Shown: positions 41,838 to 51,263, counted from the stretch's first letter. The stretch: 64,000 bases of DNA from an uncultured Phaeodactylibacter sp. (GCA_913057245.1 CAJXNH010000007.1:59780-123779), one strand, 5' to 3'. Program-made: numbers and translations. Notes: generated from the letters alone by a model not told the origin.

Positions 41838-42664
41838 TTGATCTCGAAGCTGCCATCGGTAAGGATGACTGCTTGCTGCCCGTTGGTAGCTTCGAAGTTA
41901 AAATTGCCTTTCAGCCTGCGCTGGTCTTCATCGAGCAATTCAATGGCAAGGGTGCCTGATTCGGCGCTTAGGGTGTCGCCTTGAATGGTGATGTAAGTCG
42001 CGCTAAACAACCCGCTGGGGTCAAGATCGTAAGTGTCAGGATCTGCATTTTCCGGAATTCGGAAACGAATCTGCCGGTCATTTCCACCCAGTGACTGCAC
42101 CTGAATTTGCCCGTTGCTAAGGGTCGTGGTGATTGAATCGGAGGTCCAGGTTTCCCCATCAATAACAGCCCGCACACCGCTACTAAAAATGGGCGGAAGG
42201 GTGTCCGTGTAGGGGACTTTAGTGAAAACCCCTTCTGTAATTTCAACGCCACCACCTTCCTGCAAGCGATAGCAGCGGGCTTCAAAGCGGCCACTGATCC
42301 ACTCCTGAGCGGTATCTACTTCAGTGATGCGCAGGAAGCCATCCCCATTAGCCGTATTGGATACGTAAGTTCGTGCCCCTCCCACAGAGGTGTACGTCAG
42401 GCCATCCGGGCTGCCGGGGAGGAAAGCTACGGTTTGGGGCTTTAAATCGCCAATGGTAGCCCCCATGACGATGGCGCGTTCATCCAGTGAGCTGCCACTA
42501 AGGGTGAGGGTGCCATCCACGTAAGCCGCTTCCAGCACATCAGCCTGCCAGGGGCTACCGTCGATGGTGGCTTTCATGCTGCCATCGGGGTTCAGGGCAG
42601 GACCTTCATCGCGGCATTGTGTGAACAGGAGCACAGAGAGCAGAACAGGCAAAAAATACTTCAT
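41831..42664 (-). CDS. DUF6252-like lipoprotein with two repeats
   Basis: A 277-aa lipoprotein: signal MKYFLPVLLSVLLFTQC, lipidated Cys17. Two homologous beta-rich repeats follow (about 27-135 and 165-277). Each starts with a M/V-x-A-x-I-D-G-x-x-W motif (MKATIDGSPWQAD and VRAVIDGETWTSD) and contains a GTL-type final strand. This matches the DUF6252 pattern seen in Bacteroidota surface or periplasmic lipoproteins of unknown function. The ATG at 42664 is chosen for the signal peptide; an upstream start at 42730 would put a basic stretch in front of it. Confidence 0.82.
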   Translation of the reverse strand: MKYFLPVLLSVLLFTQCRDEGPALNPDGSMKATIDGSPWQADVLEAAYVDGTLTLSGSSLDERAIVMGATIGDLKPQTVAFLPGSPDGLTYTSVGGARTYVSNTANGDGFLRITEVDTAQEWISGRFEARCYRLQEGGGVEITEGVFTKVPYTDTLPPIFSSGVRAVIDGETWTSDSITTTLSNGQIQVQSLGGNDRQIRFRIPENADPDTYDLDPSGLFSATYITIQGDTLSAESGTLAIELLDEDQRRLKGNFNFEATNGQQAVILTDGSFEINY

Positions 42665-42792
42665 GGGTTTTCTTTTACGATCCTGGAAAATGGGGCATAC
42701 CTTTCTTTTTAACCGGATTTCAATAGCCATGTTCTGCCGGGGAGAAAATTGAAATGGGCTAAAAAGCAGAGAACAGTCAACTGTTACTGCGC

Positions 42793-44085
42793 TTAGTCCT
42801 TCTGAGTGGTGATCAGATAAGGGCGAAGCTCTATCCCTTTTGGGTTGCGAAAGCGGCGGGAAAGTTCCAGTTGCTGAATTTTTTCCGGCGTTAGCGTTGC
42901 TGTAAAGGACAGGCGCTGCCCATCCGGACTGAACCCCAGGTATTGATCAAGCCGGAGCACATGCGCTTCCCCCATAGGTCCGTAGTCAAAACCCCGGTGC
43001 AGGGTATCCATAGGCACTGAGAAATGGACGGTAAAGCGATTGCCCTCCTGCTCTACCTTCGTGACGGTTGGGCGGGCTGCTTCGTAGGCTTCTTTGAGCT
43101 TTGCTAAGGGTTGCTTGAAGTACCCCATCTGATCTACAAATGACGCCACGGCAGCGGTATCGCTGTAATCCAGTTCAATCAGGTCGGCGATGGCTTGTTG
43201 TTTGTCAGCGGCTTGATTGTAATAGTGTTCAGACAATGCATAGCCGATGTAGTAGCCCATATCCCGCTGCCCAAAAGGGTTCGGAGCCCCCGACCATACC
43301 CACCATCCCGGGTGCTGGTTGAAAAACTCCTGCTTAAAGCGCTGAAAGACGGTATCGCGATGATTCTTCCCGTAGGCAATAGCCGGCACCACCGATGGCG
43401 ACTCCATGCAAAGCGATGCGATGAACTCGGCGCTGCCTTCCCGCAGGACGATCGCAAGCAGGCTGGTATTGTAAGCCTCTATCTGCTGCGTATGCACAAA
43501 TTCGTGCGCCGCCAGAAAGCGGACATTATGAATGGGGTCGTAATCCCGGATATAGTCTTTGAAATATTGGTAGGAAGGAGGGAACTCTGAAGTATTAACA
43601 GTGGAGTCTGTGAAAGCCATCTCCGCCCCAAACAACACCATGGAATCGACGGTAGTACCATTGGTCCGGAAATTGCCCATGCCGAGATAGATTTTCCCAC
43701 GCTGCATCGGTGGGTACAACTGCCGGAATTTGTCCAGTGCCGCACGGATGTCTGCTTCGATAGGCGCCCGCTTTTCCAGTAAAGGCCGCAGGGAGGCATA
43801 AAACCTGGGGTAAGCCCGGATATTGGCCAGGTACTCTTCCGGTCTGTAGTTGCGTATGGCAAACAATTGCTGCTGCCCTTCGCTGGCGGGGCTGATGAAT
43901 ACGTCTTTGAGGATTTGCAGGTGCCGGGCGGTATCGGGTTCTGCCAGAATCTGATCATAAGCCGACCAAAACCGGTCGATATCGGCGGAAATCAGGCGCT
44001 GCTCCTGGTCTTCAGGACTGGAAGAGCTGCAGGCCGTTAATAGCCCGATCAGTATGATTACAATAGCGGGTTGTAATAAATTCAT
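42793..44085 (-). CDS. Lipoprotein with DUF2268-like HExxH metallopeptidase domain
   Basis: A 430-aa lipoprotein (signal with lipobox LLTAC). Residues about 200-240 hold AAHEFVHTQQIEAY, an HExxH zinc motif, followed by LREGSAEFIASL with a Glu placed to be the third ligand. This fits gluzincin-type predicted peptidases such as DUF2268. The C-terminal part (about 330-430) contains a beta-rich module (TVKVEQEGNRFTVHFSVPMD-like strands). Activity is predicted but unproven. The gene is followed on the same strand by nothing closer than 129 bp (41831 gene start at 42664). Confidence 0.78.
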   Translation of the reverse strand: MNLLQPAIVIILIGLLTACSSSSPEDQEQRLISADIDRFWSAYDQILAEPDTARHLQILKDVFISPASEGQQQLFAIRNYRPEEYLANIRAYPRFYASLRPLLEKRAPIEADIRAALDKFRQLYPPMQRGKIYLGMGNFRTNGTTVDSMVLFGAEMAFTDSTVNTSEFPPSYQYFKDYIRDYDPIHNVRFLAAHEFVHTQQIEAYNTSLLAIVLREGSAEFIASLCMESPSVVPAIAYGKNHRDTVFQRFKQEFFNQHPGWWVWSGAPNPFGQRDMGYYIGYALSEHYYNQAADKQQAIADLIELDYSDTAAVASFVDQMGYFKQPLAKLKEAYEAARPTVTKVEQEGNRFTVHFSVPMDTLHRGFDYGPMGEAHVLRLDQYLGFSPDGQRLSFTATLTPEKIQQLELSRRFRNPKGIELRPYLITTQKD

Positions 44086-44101
44086 AAAGTGAGGTTTTAG
44101 C

Positions 44102-44665
44102 TTATCGCTCAACATGAATTTCCCTAACCACCCCATTTATGGGAATCACGATAGGGGTTGATCCCCTTCTTTCCAGGCAAAATAAGTAGGCATGATTCTG
44201 CCCGATGACCTCTACCTGCCTGGCGCCCTGAGAGATAAAGACAATCTGGTCTTTGTAGTCCAATATGCCTTCCTCGTGCCTTTGTTTTTGCTTCAAGCCC
44301 TCGTAAAACCCGGCCCCCAGCAAAAGAACAGCAAATAAAACAGCAGGTATAGGGTCTTTATGCCTGTGCGGAGACTGTTGTTGCTCCTCCCGGGTCAACT
44401 GCGCAATATCGAATTGTTGTGATGGCTGCCTCTCAGGACCAGCAAATGAATGCACCACGTAATAGTAAAATATCCCCGCGAAAGCCGCCAACATGATAGG
44501 GTGGGTTACAATATAATCTATAGGATTGAGCAACAGGCTTGTCAGCGTAGTGTACCGGATCACACTAATTCCAAAGGAACTGTAGAACAAAGCCTCTCTC
44601 AGCAAATTGGTTAGCACCAGCAACATAAATGTGAGCAAGAGCCATTGTGTGGTTGATTTTTTCAT
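44102..44665 (-). CDS. Membrane protein of unknown function, four predicted helices
   Basis: A 187-aa protein with helices at about 8-26 (LLLTFMLLVLTNLLREAL), 40-58, 62-78 (MLAAFAGIFYYYVVHSF) and a further hydrophobic segment at about 107-120 (PAVLFAVLLLGAGFYEG). The C-terminal 60 residues are a beta-rich, likely extracytoplasmic domain (IVFISQGARQVEVIGQNHAY). It starts upstream of the HExxH lipoprotein gene with a 16-bp gap, so the two are likely one operon. No family is recognised. Confidence 0.68.
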   Translation of the reverse strand: MKKSTTQWLLLTFMLLVLTNLLREALFYSSFGISVIRYTTLTSLLLNPIDYIVTHPIMLAAFAGIFYYYVVHSFAGPERQPSQQFDIAQLTREEQQQSPHRHKDPIPAVLFAVLLLGAGFYEGLKQKQRHEEGILDYKDQIVFISQGARQVEVIGQNHAYLFCLERRGSTPIVIPINGVVREIHVER

Positions 44666-44756
44666 AATGAAGTTTATAGAGCGTTTTTAGCCAGAAATAT
44701 ACTTTTCATGATGACGAGCCAGCAATTCATACCGTTTGCCATCCTCGAAAAACAGA

Positions 44757-45146
44757 TTACTCCAACCAAGCCTTTATTTGCTGCATCTTCCCCTCCCGTT
44801 CAAAGTCATACACTTGCTGCACCTGATTTAGATGTTGGAATAGCGCCAGGGCTTTGCTCAACCGGAGCCGGGCTGCCTCCACTTCAGTGGCACTCATCAG
44901 GATTTCCCCTTCTGCCATGAGCAAGTCAGCCAGCAGGGTCAGTTGCCCTTCGTCGTATTGGATGGCAAGTGCTGCCACAGAGCGCCCGGACAGGATTTCA
45001 CTTTGCTCCTGAAGCTGCTTCTCGTACTGTTCGTCCAGCAATTCCAGTGCAGCTTTGGCGTCGCCGCTGTGCGATAATTGGAGCGCCCGGGCGATGACCT
45101 GCGTGAGTTGTTGCAAGACTTTGAGGAAGTAATCTTTTCGGATCAT
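44757..45146 (-). CDS. DUF6483-like helical protein
   Basis: A 129-aa cytosolic protein made of helices: MIRKDYFLKVLQQLTQVIAR, ALELLDEQYEKQLQEQSEIL, LTLLADLLMAEGEILMSATE and LRLSKALALFQHLNQVQQVY. The repeated helix pairs look TPR-like and the opening matches DUF6483. The ATG at 45146 is chosen; an earlier frame from 45227 adds a basic arginine-rich extension that overlaps the next gene and is likely spurious. Confidence 0.7.
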   Translation of the reverse strand: MIRKDYFLKVLQQLTQVIARALQLSHSGDAKAALELLDEQYEKQLQEQSEILSGRSVAALAIQYDEGQLTLLADLLMAEGEILMSATEVEAARLRLSKALALFQHLNQVQQVYDFEREGKMQQIKAWLE

Positions 45147-45223
45147 AGGATTAAGCTCGTGTTTCTTTCTGAACAGAACCGTTTTTTTTCGACGAACTTT
45201 ACCCCTCCATCGGAAAAGGGCAG

Positions 45224-45754
45224 TCATTTTGCGCTCTTGGGTTTACGAAACCGCCTCAGCACCTTTCCGCCCCGGTTTCGAAAGCCGGCAGAGCCATATT
45301 CCAGCTGGCTTTCAATGACCAGGCAAACTTCTTTCTGCAATTCAGGGATACCCGCTGCTATTTTGGCGGCAAGCGAAATAGAGAACACCCGGACCGCCAC
45401 ACCTGCTTTGGGGTCAAGTATCCAGCGGATGGCCCGGTCGTAAAGCACGCCCTGATGATCCTCCGGAATATCAGGCAGACGGTCAAAGCCCTTGAGCAGC
45501 ATACGGTACACTGCATCGTGCTGTGGCTGGAGCAGGGCAGCTACGGCATCATCCAGAATGGTATTCAGCAGCTCCGGTCGGCGATCCAGGGTGTGGTCCA
45601 TAGCCCAGGCGGCCCGTTGGGGCAGTGGAGGGGCTCCGGTTTTGATAATGTGCCACAGTGCTTCGAAAGGCCAGGCGCCTTTGGTTACCTGAGTGGCGAT
45701 ATGCTCCATCCCGGCTTTGCTGTAGTTTTCGTAAAGGGCGGCCGTTAGTTCCAT
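45224..45754 (-). CDS. HEAT-repeat-like conserved hypothetical protein
   Basis: A 176-aa protein with amphipathic helix pairs (QVTKGAWPFEALWHIIKTGA, LPQRAAWAMDHTLDRRPELL, ILDDAVAALLQPQHDAVYRM and IRWILDPKAGVAVRVFSISL). The spacing fits three to four HEAT-type repeats, as in proteins that Bacteroidota annotate as hypothetical or DNA-alkylation-repeat-like. The C-terminal tail is basic (RGGKVLRRFRKPKSAK). It lies upstream of the DUF6483-like gene, 78 bp away, same strand. Confidence 0.7.
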   Translation of the reverse strand: MELTAALYENYSKAGMEHIATQVTKGAWPFEALWHIIKTGAPPLPQRAAWAMDHTLDRRPELLNTILDDAVAALLQPQHDAVYRMLLKGFDRLPDIPEDHQGVLYDRAIRWILDPKAGVAVRVFSISLAAKIAAGIPELQKEVCLVIESQLEYGSAGFRNRGGKVLRRFRKPKSAK

Positions 45755-45910
45755 AGGTGCTCCGTTTTGCGGGTTTCAAAATACGGAATTAAGGGAGAAT
45801 ACGCCTGGCTTGGACTATCCTGCTATTTTAACTCCTACCGTGACCCGTTTTTCACACAGGGATGTTGGATTTTTTTGTATCTTATTTCTGCATTGGTAAC
45901 CTTATGAGTT

Positions 45911-46498
45911 ATGCATAAATTCTACGTTTTCCTGCTTGTTTGCTGTCCTTTGTTGATGCAAAGCATGCCCTGGCCGGGTTACATCGTGAGTAAAAACGGG
46001 AAAAAGCTAACGGGCCATATCGGGGTCATGCAGCATCAGTCCAGGACCAGCACCATCGTATTCATCAATGGGTTTGGCGATACTTATGAGATTGAAGCCG
46101 AACGCATCAAGGGGTTTGCCTTTGAAGCTGAGGGCAGGCTGTTTGCCTTTGAGAGCAAAGACCTACAGCATGCACACCGGTTTTTGCGGATTTTGCACAA
46201 GAATGGGCCGATGGAACTGTTTGTACTCACTTATGACTCGGGAGCCAGCTGGGCTTATACCTTGCAGACGCTGCCCAGTATTCAGCGGTCGTACTGGATC
46301 CGGCTGCAGGGAGAGGAGACAATGGTGAAGGTTTCACGCTGGGGGTTCCGGCGCAAGCTGAGGCGTTTACTTAAACCGAAAACGCCAGCACTGGCAGAAA
46401 AGATAGGACAGAAAGGCTACCGATTTGATGATATGCCACGGATTGCCGAAATTTACAATCATTTGCTGACCCCAAAGCCAAAGCCAATCGAGATATGA
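45911..46498 (+). CDS. Secreted hypothetical protein
   Basis: A 195-aa protein with a signal-like N-terminus (MHKFYVFLLVCCPLLMQSMP). The N-terminal half is beta-rich (GYIVSKNGKKLTGHIGVMQH, then TIVFINGFGDTYEIEAERIK), possibly an SH3-like surface domain. The C-terminal half is basic. No family is recognised. The last codon and stop overlap the next gene's ATG (ATGA), so the two are translationally coupled. Confidence 0.68.
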   Translation: MHKFYVFLLVCCPLLMQSMPWPGYIVSKNGKKLTGHIGVMQHQSRTSTIVFINGFGDTYEIEAERIKGFAFEAEGRLFAFESKDLQHAHRFLRILHKNGPMELFVLTYDSGASWAYTLQTLPSIQRSYWIRLQGEETMVKVSRWGFRRKLRRLLKPKTPALAEKIGQKGYRFDDMPRIAEIYNHLLTPKPKPIEI

Positions 46499-46854
46499 AG
46501 AAAAAGTGTGTGGAGTGTGGAGAGCCTTTTCACGGACGGGCAGATAAAAAATTTTGCTCTGCGCACTGCCGCAGCAGCCATAACAACCGGCTGAACCGTG
46601 ACTTCAACAACTTCATGCGTAACATCAACAACATCCTGCGCAAAAACCGCCGCATTATGGCGGATCTAAACCCTAACGGCAAGGCGTACGTCCACCGCGA
46701 TAAGCTGCTGGAGCAGGGATTTAAGTTCGCCTATTTTACCAATGAGTACGTCACCAAAGCAGGCAAGGTCTACCGCTTTTGCTATGATCAGGGGTATATC
46801 GAAAAGGATAATGGGTTTCTCACCCTGGTGGTCAGGCAGGAGTATGTGGAATAG
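46495..46854 (+). CDS. Small zinc-ribbon protein, function unknown
   Basis: A 119-aa protein. The N-terminus carries a four-ligand zinc site: CVECG (Cys5, Cys8) and FCSAHCRSSHNN (Cys21, Cys25 or a nearby His). The remainder is basic and helical (DFNNFMRNINNILRKNRRIM), and a C-terminal beta segment (GFKFAYFTNEYVTKAGKVYR) resembles the small domains found in DUF2116-like ribbons. A nucleic-acid-binding or RNA-polymerase-associated role is inferred from charge only. Confidence 0.72.
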   Translation: MKKKCVECGEPFHGRADKKFCSAHCRSSHNNRLNRDFNNFMRNINNILRKNRRIMADLNPNGKAYVHRDKLLEQGFKFAYFTNEYVTKAGKVYRFCYDQGYIEKDNGFLTLVVRQEYVE

Positions 46855-46856
46855 GA

Positions 46857-47312
46857 CTACCAGATATCTAACCCTTCTGTAAAGGATAAGCGCTTAGATT
46901 CCAGTACACTCCCTTCCGGGCTGACTTCTTCAATGTGAACAGCTTCGTACGTTTCCCACTCGATGCGGTAGGATTCCGAACCATCCGCATACTGCACGCT
47001 GCCGATGAAGGAAACGTCCTTGTCTTCATGATTCGCTTCGTAGTACAGACGCACCGGACGGGGCAATTGAGAAGGATAAAGGCGGGTGTGGGTTTCCTCC
47101 CATTCGCCTTCGGCAGAGAAAAAGGCTTTCGCCAGGCGGTCACGGGCATCAAGGAAGGTCGCGACGAAGTCTTCCTCTTCCACGCCCCAGGTCACAGCAG
47201 CAGTTGGCACGTCCATGTACTGACGGCTAAAAGCGTCTTTTACCTTAGGAGGCACGGCGTCTCCCGCTACAAAAAGCGAACAGCTAATCAGTACGCTAAG
47301 TAAAATGGTCAT
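46857..47312 (-). CDS. PepSY-like (DUF2874-type) secreted protein
   Basis: A 151-aa exported protein (signal MTILLSVLISCSLFVAGDA). The mature part has the P-x-x-V-x-x-A-F-x-x-x-Y pattern (VPPKVKDAFSRQYMDVP) of Bacteroidota PepSY-like proteins, then VTWGVEEEDFVATFLDARDR. A second beta-rich repeat follows (DVSFIGSVQYADGSESYRIE). The fold is similar to beta-lactamase-inhibitor-like proteins; the function is unknown. It converges on the zinc-ribbon gene with 2 bp between stops. Confidence 0.78.
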   Translation of the reverse strand: MTILLSVLISCSLFVAGDAVPPKVKDAFSRQYMDVPTAAVTWGVEEEDFVATFLDARDRLAKAFFSAEGEWEETHTRLYPSQLPRPVRLYYEANHEDKDVSFIGSVQYADGSESYRIEWETYEAVHIEEVSPEGSVLESKRLSFTEGLDIW

Positions 47313-47482
47313 AAATTACGTTTGGCTTTGTTGCACCAATGACATTAATTACGCTGAGGGGTGACAAATGTTTTGGCTTTAACGCAAAAAATTATTTAAG
47401 GAGGTACGCTTTCCAGCAGGCAGGATTATGGACTTTTTTGGCCAAACGTTTGTTATTTTCACAAATTTGAACCTGAAACGCA

Positions 47483-48646
47483 ATGTATACCGCCTTTTCA
47501 AGACCCCTTAACCGGCTCTTTTTATGGGCTGTCCTTTTGGTTTTCGGCCTTTTGCCAGCCCATGCGCAGTATGAGGCTGTCGATCGTTATGCCCGGCAGG
47601 CACCGGACAGCCTAAGCAGTGACTTACCTGGTTTGGCGGCGTATTTATCGGAAGGCGCTCAAAATGAAACGGAAAAAGCGCGGGCGATTTACACTTGGGT
47701 GTCCGGGTATTTGAAGTACGACCATCAGGCAGAACGCAAAGGGCAACGCATCAACCAGAATCTGCGGGACATCCTGGACCGGCGGCGGGGCCTGTGTATG
47801 GATTATGCCTTACTGTACCAGGCCCTTTGCCGGTATGCCGGCCTGCTGTGCGAGAAAGTCGATGGGTATGCTGCGCCCAGGCTTGCTGAGGGGCGTCAGG
47901 TTCCGGAAAAGGCAGACCATGCCTGGAATGCCGTTTGGGCAGATGGGCAGTGGCATCTGCTCGATGTTACCTGGGGTGAGGTGCAGGATGAGTCTCAACT
48001 GGCTTACAGCACGTCCTATTTTTTCACTCCTCCGGAAGTTTTCATACTCACGCATCTTCCCGAGCAGCCAATGTGGCAACTGCTGCCCTGCCCGGTTTCC
48101 GTGGAGGATTTTGCGCAATTCCACACCATGCTATACCGTCAGGTTACCCAAAAGGATACCTGCTGGTCGGCAACGGACTCTATTGCTGCCACGCTCAGCC
48201 TGCCCCCTGCTGCGCGCCGGCTTGCCCTTGCCCGGCAGAGTTTTGAATTTAATGACACGCCCTACACTACGAGGCAATGGGCGGCGGCTCTATTCGATCA
48301 GGCCGTGGCTTATGATGAACAAACCGAAGGCCTCCCCTACCCTGATAGTGCCAATACGATCGTCCGGCTAAGGCAGCAGGCCATTGAACACGCCGAAACA
48401 GCACTGGAACTAAGCGAACCACAAACCTGGCAGCGCGAGCTGTACGCACAGTTGCTGCTCAATCAGGCGATTGGGCGCTATCAATTACCGGGCGACCATC
48501 CTTTATCTACCGATGCGGAGGCTACTGTGGCCATTTTGGAAACCGCTAAAGTTCAGCTGTTGCTGCTGCCACCTGAGGGGTATTTCCGGGGCTACGCGTT
48601 GCAGCAGTGTAATCGCTTGCTGGAACAGCTCTCGGGTGATAATTGA
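47483..48646 (+). CDS. Transglutaminase-like cysteine protease family protein
   Basis: A 387-aa exported protein (signal MYTAFSRPLNRLFLWAVLLV). The transglutaminase-like core has the Cys-His-Asp triad: Cys in RRGLCMDYALLYQALC, His in ADHAWNAVW and Asp in HLLDVTWG, each in the expected order and spacing. Downstream, about 200-387, is an all-helical TPR-like region (LARQSFEFNDTPYTTRQWAA, AIEHAETALELSE). Such proteins are peptidases or crosslinkers at the cell surface. Confidence 0.85.
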   Translation: MYTAFSRPLNRLFLWAVLLVFGLLPAHAQYEAVDRYARQAPDSLSSDLPGLAAYLSEGAQNETEKARAIYTWVSGYLKYDHQAERKGQRINQNLRDILDRRRGLCMDYALLYQALCRYAGLLCEKVDGYAAPRLAEGRQVPEKADHAWNAVWADGQWHLLDVTWGEVQDESQLAYSTSYFFTPPEVFILTHLPEQPMWQLLPCPVSVEDFAQFHTMLYRQVTQKDTCWSATDSIAATLSLPPAARRLALARQSFEFNDTPYTTRQWAAALFDQAVAYDEQTEGLPYPDSANTIVRLRQQAIEHAETALELSEPQTWQRELYAQLLLNQAIGRYQLPGDHPLSTDAEATVAILETAKVQLLLLPPEGYFRGYALQQCNRLLEQLSGDN

Positions 48647-48675
48647 AGATTTTCACTACATTGAGACCTAAAAAC

Positions 48676-49431
48676 ATGCCCATACAGGACCAATTTCAGC
48701 TCAACGGCAAAACTGCCATCATCACCGGTGCCAGCAAAGGCATTGGGGAAGCTATTGCCCATGCCCTGCACGAAGCAGGGGCCAACGTCGTCGTCTCCAG
48801 CCGCAAACAGGAAGCCGTGGACCAGGTGGCTCAGGCGCTGGGGGAACGAAGCCTGCCCGTTGCCGCCAATGCTGGTAAGCCCGAAGAGCTCCAAACCCTG
48901 ATCGACCGTACCCTTGAGGCGTTTGGCGGGATTGATATCATCGTCAATAACGCTGCTGCCAATCCGGTATTCGGGCCGGTGGAAAATACGGAGACCTGGG
49001 CGTACGACAAGATTATGGATGTCAACGTCAGGGGCCCGTTTGAGCTGTGCAAGCGGGCACTACCACACCTGAAATCTGGCAGGGGCTCCATTATCAATAT
49101 TAGCAGTGTTGGCGGACTGAGCCCGGAGCATCAGCTGGGTATTTACAGCGTGAGCAAGGCTGCCCTGATTTCCCTGACGAAGGTAATGGCTAAGGAATGG
49201 GGACCACAGGGCGTCCGGGCAAATGTCATCTGCCCCGGGCTGATCAAGACCAAATTCAGCGAAGCGCTTTGGAGCAACGAGAAAATCCTGAAGTATGCCC
49301 TGGCGCAACTGCCTATTCCGCGGGTGGGCTCGGTGGAGGAGGTAGCCGGACTGGCGCTTTTCCTGGCGGCGCCCGCCAGTAGTTACTGTACCGGCGGGGT
49401 GTATACGGCAGATGGCGGATTTACAATCTAA
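48676..49431 (+). CDS. SDR family oxidoreductase (DHRS4-like)
   Basis: A 251-aa classical SDR: TGASKGIGEAIAHAL (cofactor loop), NNAAANPVFG (NNAG-like), Ser in NISSVGGLSPEHQ, and YSVSKAALISLTKVMA with catalytic Tyr and Lys. The CPGLIKTKFS stretch near residue 189 is typical of dehydrogenase/reductase family 4. The C-terminal YCTGGVYTADGGFTI is the family's closing motif. The ATG at 48676 is chosen over a TTG at 48643. It overlaps the convergent hypothetical gene by 4 bp. Confidence 0.93.
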   Translation: MPIQDQFQLNGKTAIITGASKGIGEAIAHALHEAGANVVVSSRKQEAVDQVAQALGERSLPVAANAGKPEELQTLIDRTLEAFGGIDIIVNNAAANPVFGPVENTETWAYDKIMDVNVRGPFELCKRALPHLKSGRGSIINISSVGGLSPEHQLGIYSVSKAALISLTKVMAKEWGPQGVRANVICPGLIKTKFSEALWSNEKILKYALAQLPIPRVGSVEEVAGLALFLAAPASSYCTGGVYTADGGFTI

Positions 49432-50495
49432 CTCCGGCTATTCACCTCTGCAATCACCTTGCGTACCCGGTCAAGCTGCACCGGGTAAGCCAAAATATTC
49501 TGAAACAGGTACTGCTTTTTGAGGTCCGGGTAGGGCTTCAGTACTTCTGCGATCAGTTCATCTGTTACGATTTGGGGCATGCCGGTCTGCATATCGATGA
49601 GGATGCCGACGGTCTTGCCAGAGGGGATGCCAGCGTCTACAAAGGTAGACTTGATGGGGAAATGGACCCGGTCAATTAGGAAAAGGTAGCGCCCCTTCTC
49701 CAGCACGCGGGTGTAGTAATGGGCACCTCCGGGGTAGGCATTGCCGCGAATAAAAAGCTCATTGCCATCTGTGAGGGCATAAAAATTATGGCGCTCATGC
49801 TGATCGCGGTTGCGCAGCCGGTAGCGCTCCAGCCTGCCCATCAATCGCTTGAGCTTGCCCGGGAAGGCATTCGTCCGCCCCTGCTTGAGGTCCAGGAAGT
49901 TGCTGGCCGTTTGCAAGCCCCGGGAGGTGGACGCCCAGGCCTCTGTTTGACTCATTTCGCGGAAATCCTCGTTTTCCCAGCGCTCCTGATATTGCTGCAG
50001 GCAACGAAAGAAGGCGTCCTCCATGCGCGGGGAATGCCCCTTGGCGACGGTGAGCTGATCGCCGGAAAGGGTTACGGCCACTTCTTGTGTGGGTTTGCCG
50101 GGCGCGTCAAACAACAGGTGTAGGCGGATGTAGCCCTCGCCGTCATCCAGCTCGCGGCGCAGGTGCTCCCAGAGGTAAAGTTGCTTTACCCGCAAAACCA
50201 CAGGTACCGCTTCAGCATCGTGCATGAGCCAACCATTCATACGGGACTTCAGGTTGGCGAAAAATTCGGTTTCAGCAATCAGCGGGCGCTTGATATCACA
50301 ATCTGCGCCACGGTTGACAATACCCAGGTTAGCTGTAAAACTCCGTTCATCCTTGATCTCGGCAATATAAAAATCGCTTTCCATGACCTTATCGATGCGC
50401 TGGGCGGCACCGATAACGCGAAATTCGACTTGCGCCTGCAGGGTGGTGCATCCGGTCAGCAGAAGGACAAATATGGGTAAAAGTCTGGGCCTCAT
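49428..50495 (-). CDS. Lipoprotein of unknown function
   Basis: A 355-aa exported protein with a signal (MRPRLLPIFVLLLTGCTTLQ) carrying a lipobox LLTGC. The mature part is not recognised; it contains a beta-rich N-terminal half (EFRVIGAAQRIDKVMESDFY, VVLRVKQLYLWEHLRRELDD, GYIRLHLLFDAPGKPTQEVA) and a C-terminal part with GKTVGILIDMQTGMPQIVTD. It is followed downstream by the SDR gene (convergent) and preceded upstream by the repeat island at 50.5-51.45 kb. Confidence 0.68.
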   Translation of the reverse strand: MRPRLLPIFVLLLTGCTTLQAQVEFRVIGAAQRIDKVMESDFYIAEIKDERSFTANLGIVNRGADCDIKRPLIAETEFFANLKSRMNGWLMHDAEAVPVVLRVKQLYLWEHLRRELDDGEGYIRLHLLFDAPGKPTQEVAVTLSGDQLTVAKGHSPRMEDAFFRCLQQYQERWENEDFREMSQTEAWASTSRGLQTASNFLDLKQGRTNAFPGKLKRLMGRLERYRLRNRDQHERHNFYALTDGNELFIRGNAYPGGAHYYTRVLEKGRYLFLIDRVHFPIKSTFVDAGIPSGKTVGILIDMQTGMPQIVTDELIAEVLKPYPDLKKQYLFQNILAYPVQLDRVRKVIAEVNSRS

Positions 50496-50797
50496 AAGCA
50501 GTCATTTCAGGTATTCATGGAATTGCCAATGAAAAATACGGCAACCCGTAAGTTACGAAACAATCTACTTACAAATAGCCAGCCTGCGGTACTTGTTTAC
50601 CGGAATGTCCGGTATCTAACAGCAAGGCCTACATTTTCATAGGGCAAACGCACCACAATTTGAATGTAATTGGAGCAATTTTGGAACATGTCGCGAAACT
50701 CGTAAGAGCGGGTGGCGGCTGCCAAAATTGTATGTTCGTCGGAGGAGTCCCGCAAATCGACCGTGCCCTTAGTAGGCGGCACCTGGGCGCTCAACCT

Positions 50798-50937
50798 CGC
50801 CCGGCGCTCTCGCTGTCCGACGTAGTATGAAACGCCAGTATACATCCGTATGGACTGGCCCGTATGGGAAGTCGGTCCTTTCGCCGGGCGTGCTTGTTAG
50901 GTTGGTCTTGGGTTTCGAGCGGTGCCGGTCGGTTTGG
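50798..50937. repeat. Direct repeat, copy A (140 bp)
   Basis: Begins CGCCCGGCGCTCTCGCTGTC and ends GGTGCCGGTCGGTTTGG. Aligned without gaps to copy B at 51264-51403, it shows four mismatches (C/T, G/A, T/G, T/C). No match to a known IS is evident. It is not part of a gene. Confidence 0.85.
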
Positions 50938-51013
50938 CTTTGGGCAAATCTTCCGTTTTCTTTTGCCTTGACGCAAAAGAAACAAAAAGTCAAGGCTATG
51001 CATCGTTCTTAAC

Positions 51014-51181
51014 GGGAAAATCGCAGGCAGGCGACTCGCGCCTACAAACTCGCCTTTTTGCAGGGTAGGTTGAGGGGGCGCGGGGAATAGCTTGATGTTA
51101 TCTTTTCACTTTGATAGTGCATGTTGGCTCAAACAGTGTATCCACGCCACTGCATGGCCGTCGCCTGCCTGCGATTTTCCC
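51014..51181. repeat. Unit bounded by a perfect 22-bp inverted repeat
   Basis: The 22 bases at 51014-51035 (starting GGGAAAATCGCAGG) are an exact reverse complement of 51160-51181. The whole unit is 168 bp, similar in size to the two MITE types in this window. No target duplication is clear: flanks are AAC on the left and TAA on the right. No gene lies inside. Confidence 0.75.
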
Positions 51182-51225
51182 TAAACGCTGCAATGCCGGG
51201 GCCAGGCTGTGGCTGCTGAGTGCGG

Positions 51226-51259
51226 TCCTGGGTTTCGAGCGTTGCCGGTCGGTTTGGCT
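51226..51259. repeat. Partial direct repeat (34 bp) fused to copy B
   Basis: Matches the end of copy A (50906-50939) with two mismatches, and is followed after 4 bp by copy B at 51264. The repeat end unit therefore occurs three times, at 50906, 51226 and within copy B. Confidence 0.7.
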
Positions 51260-51263
51260 GGCA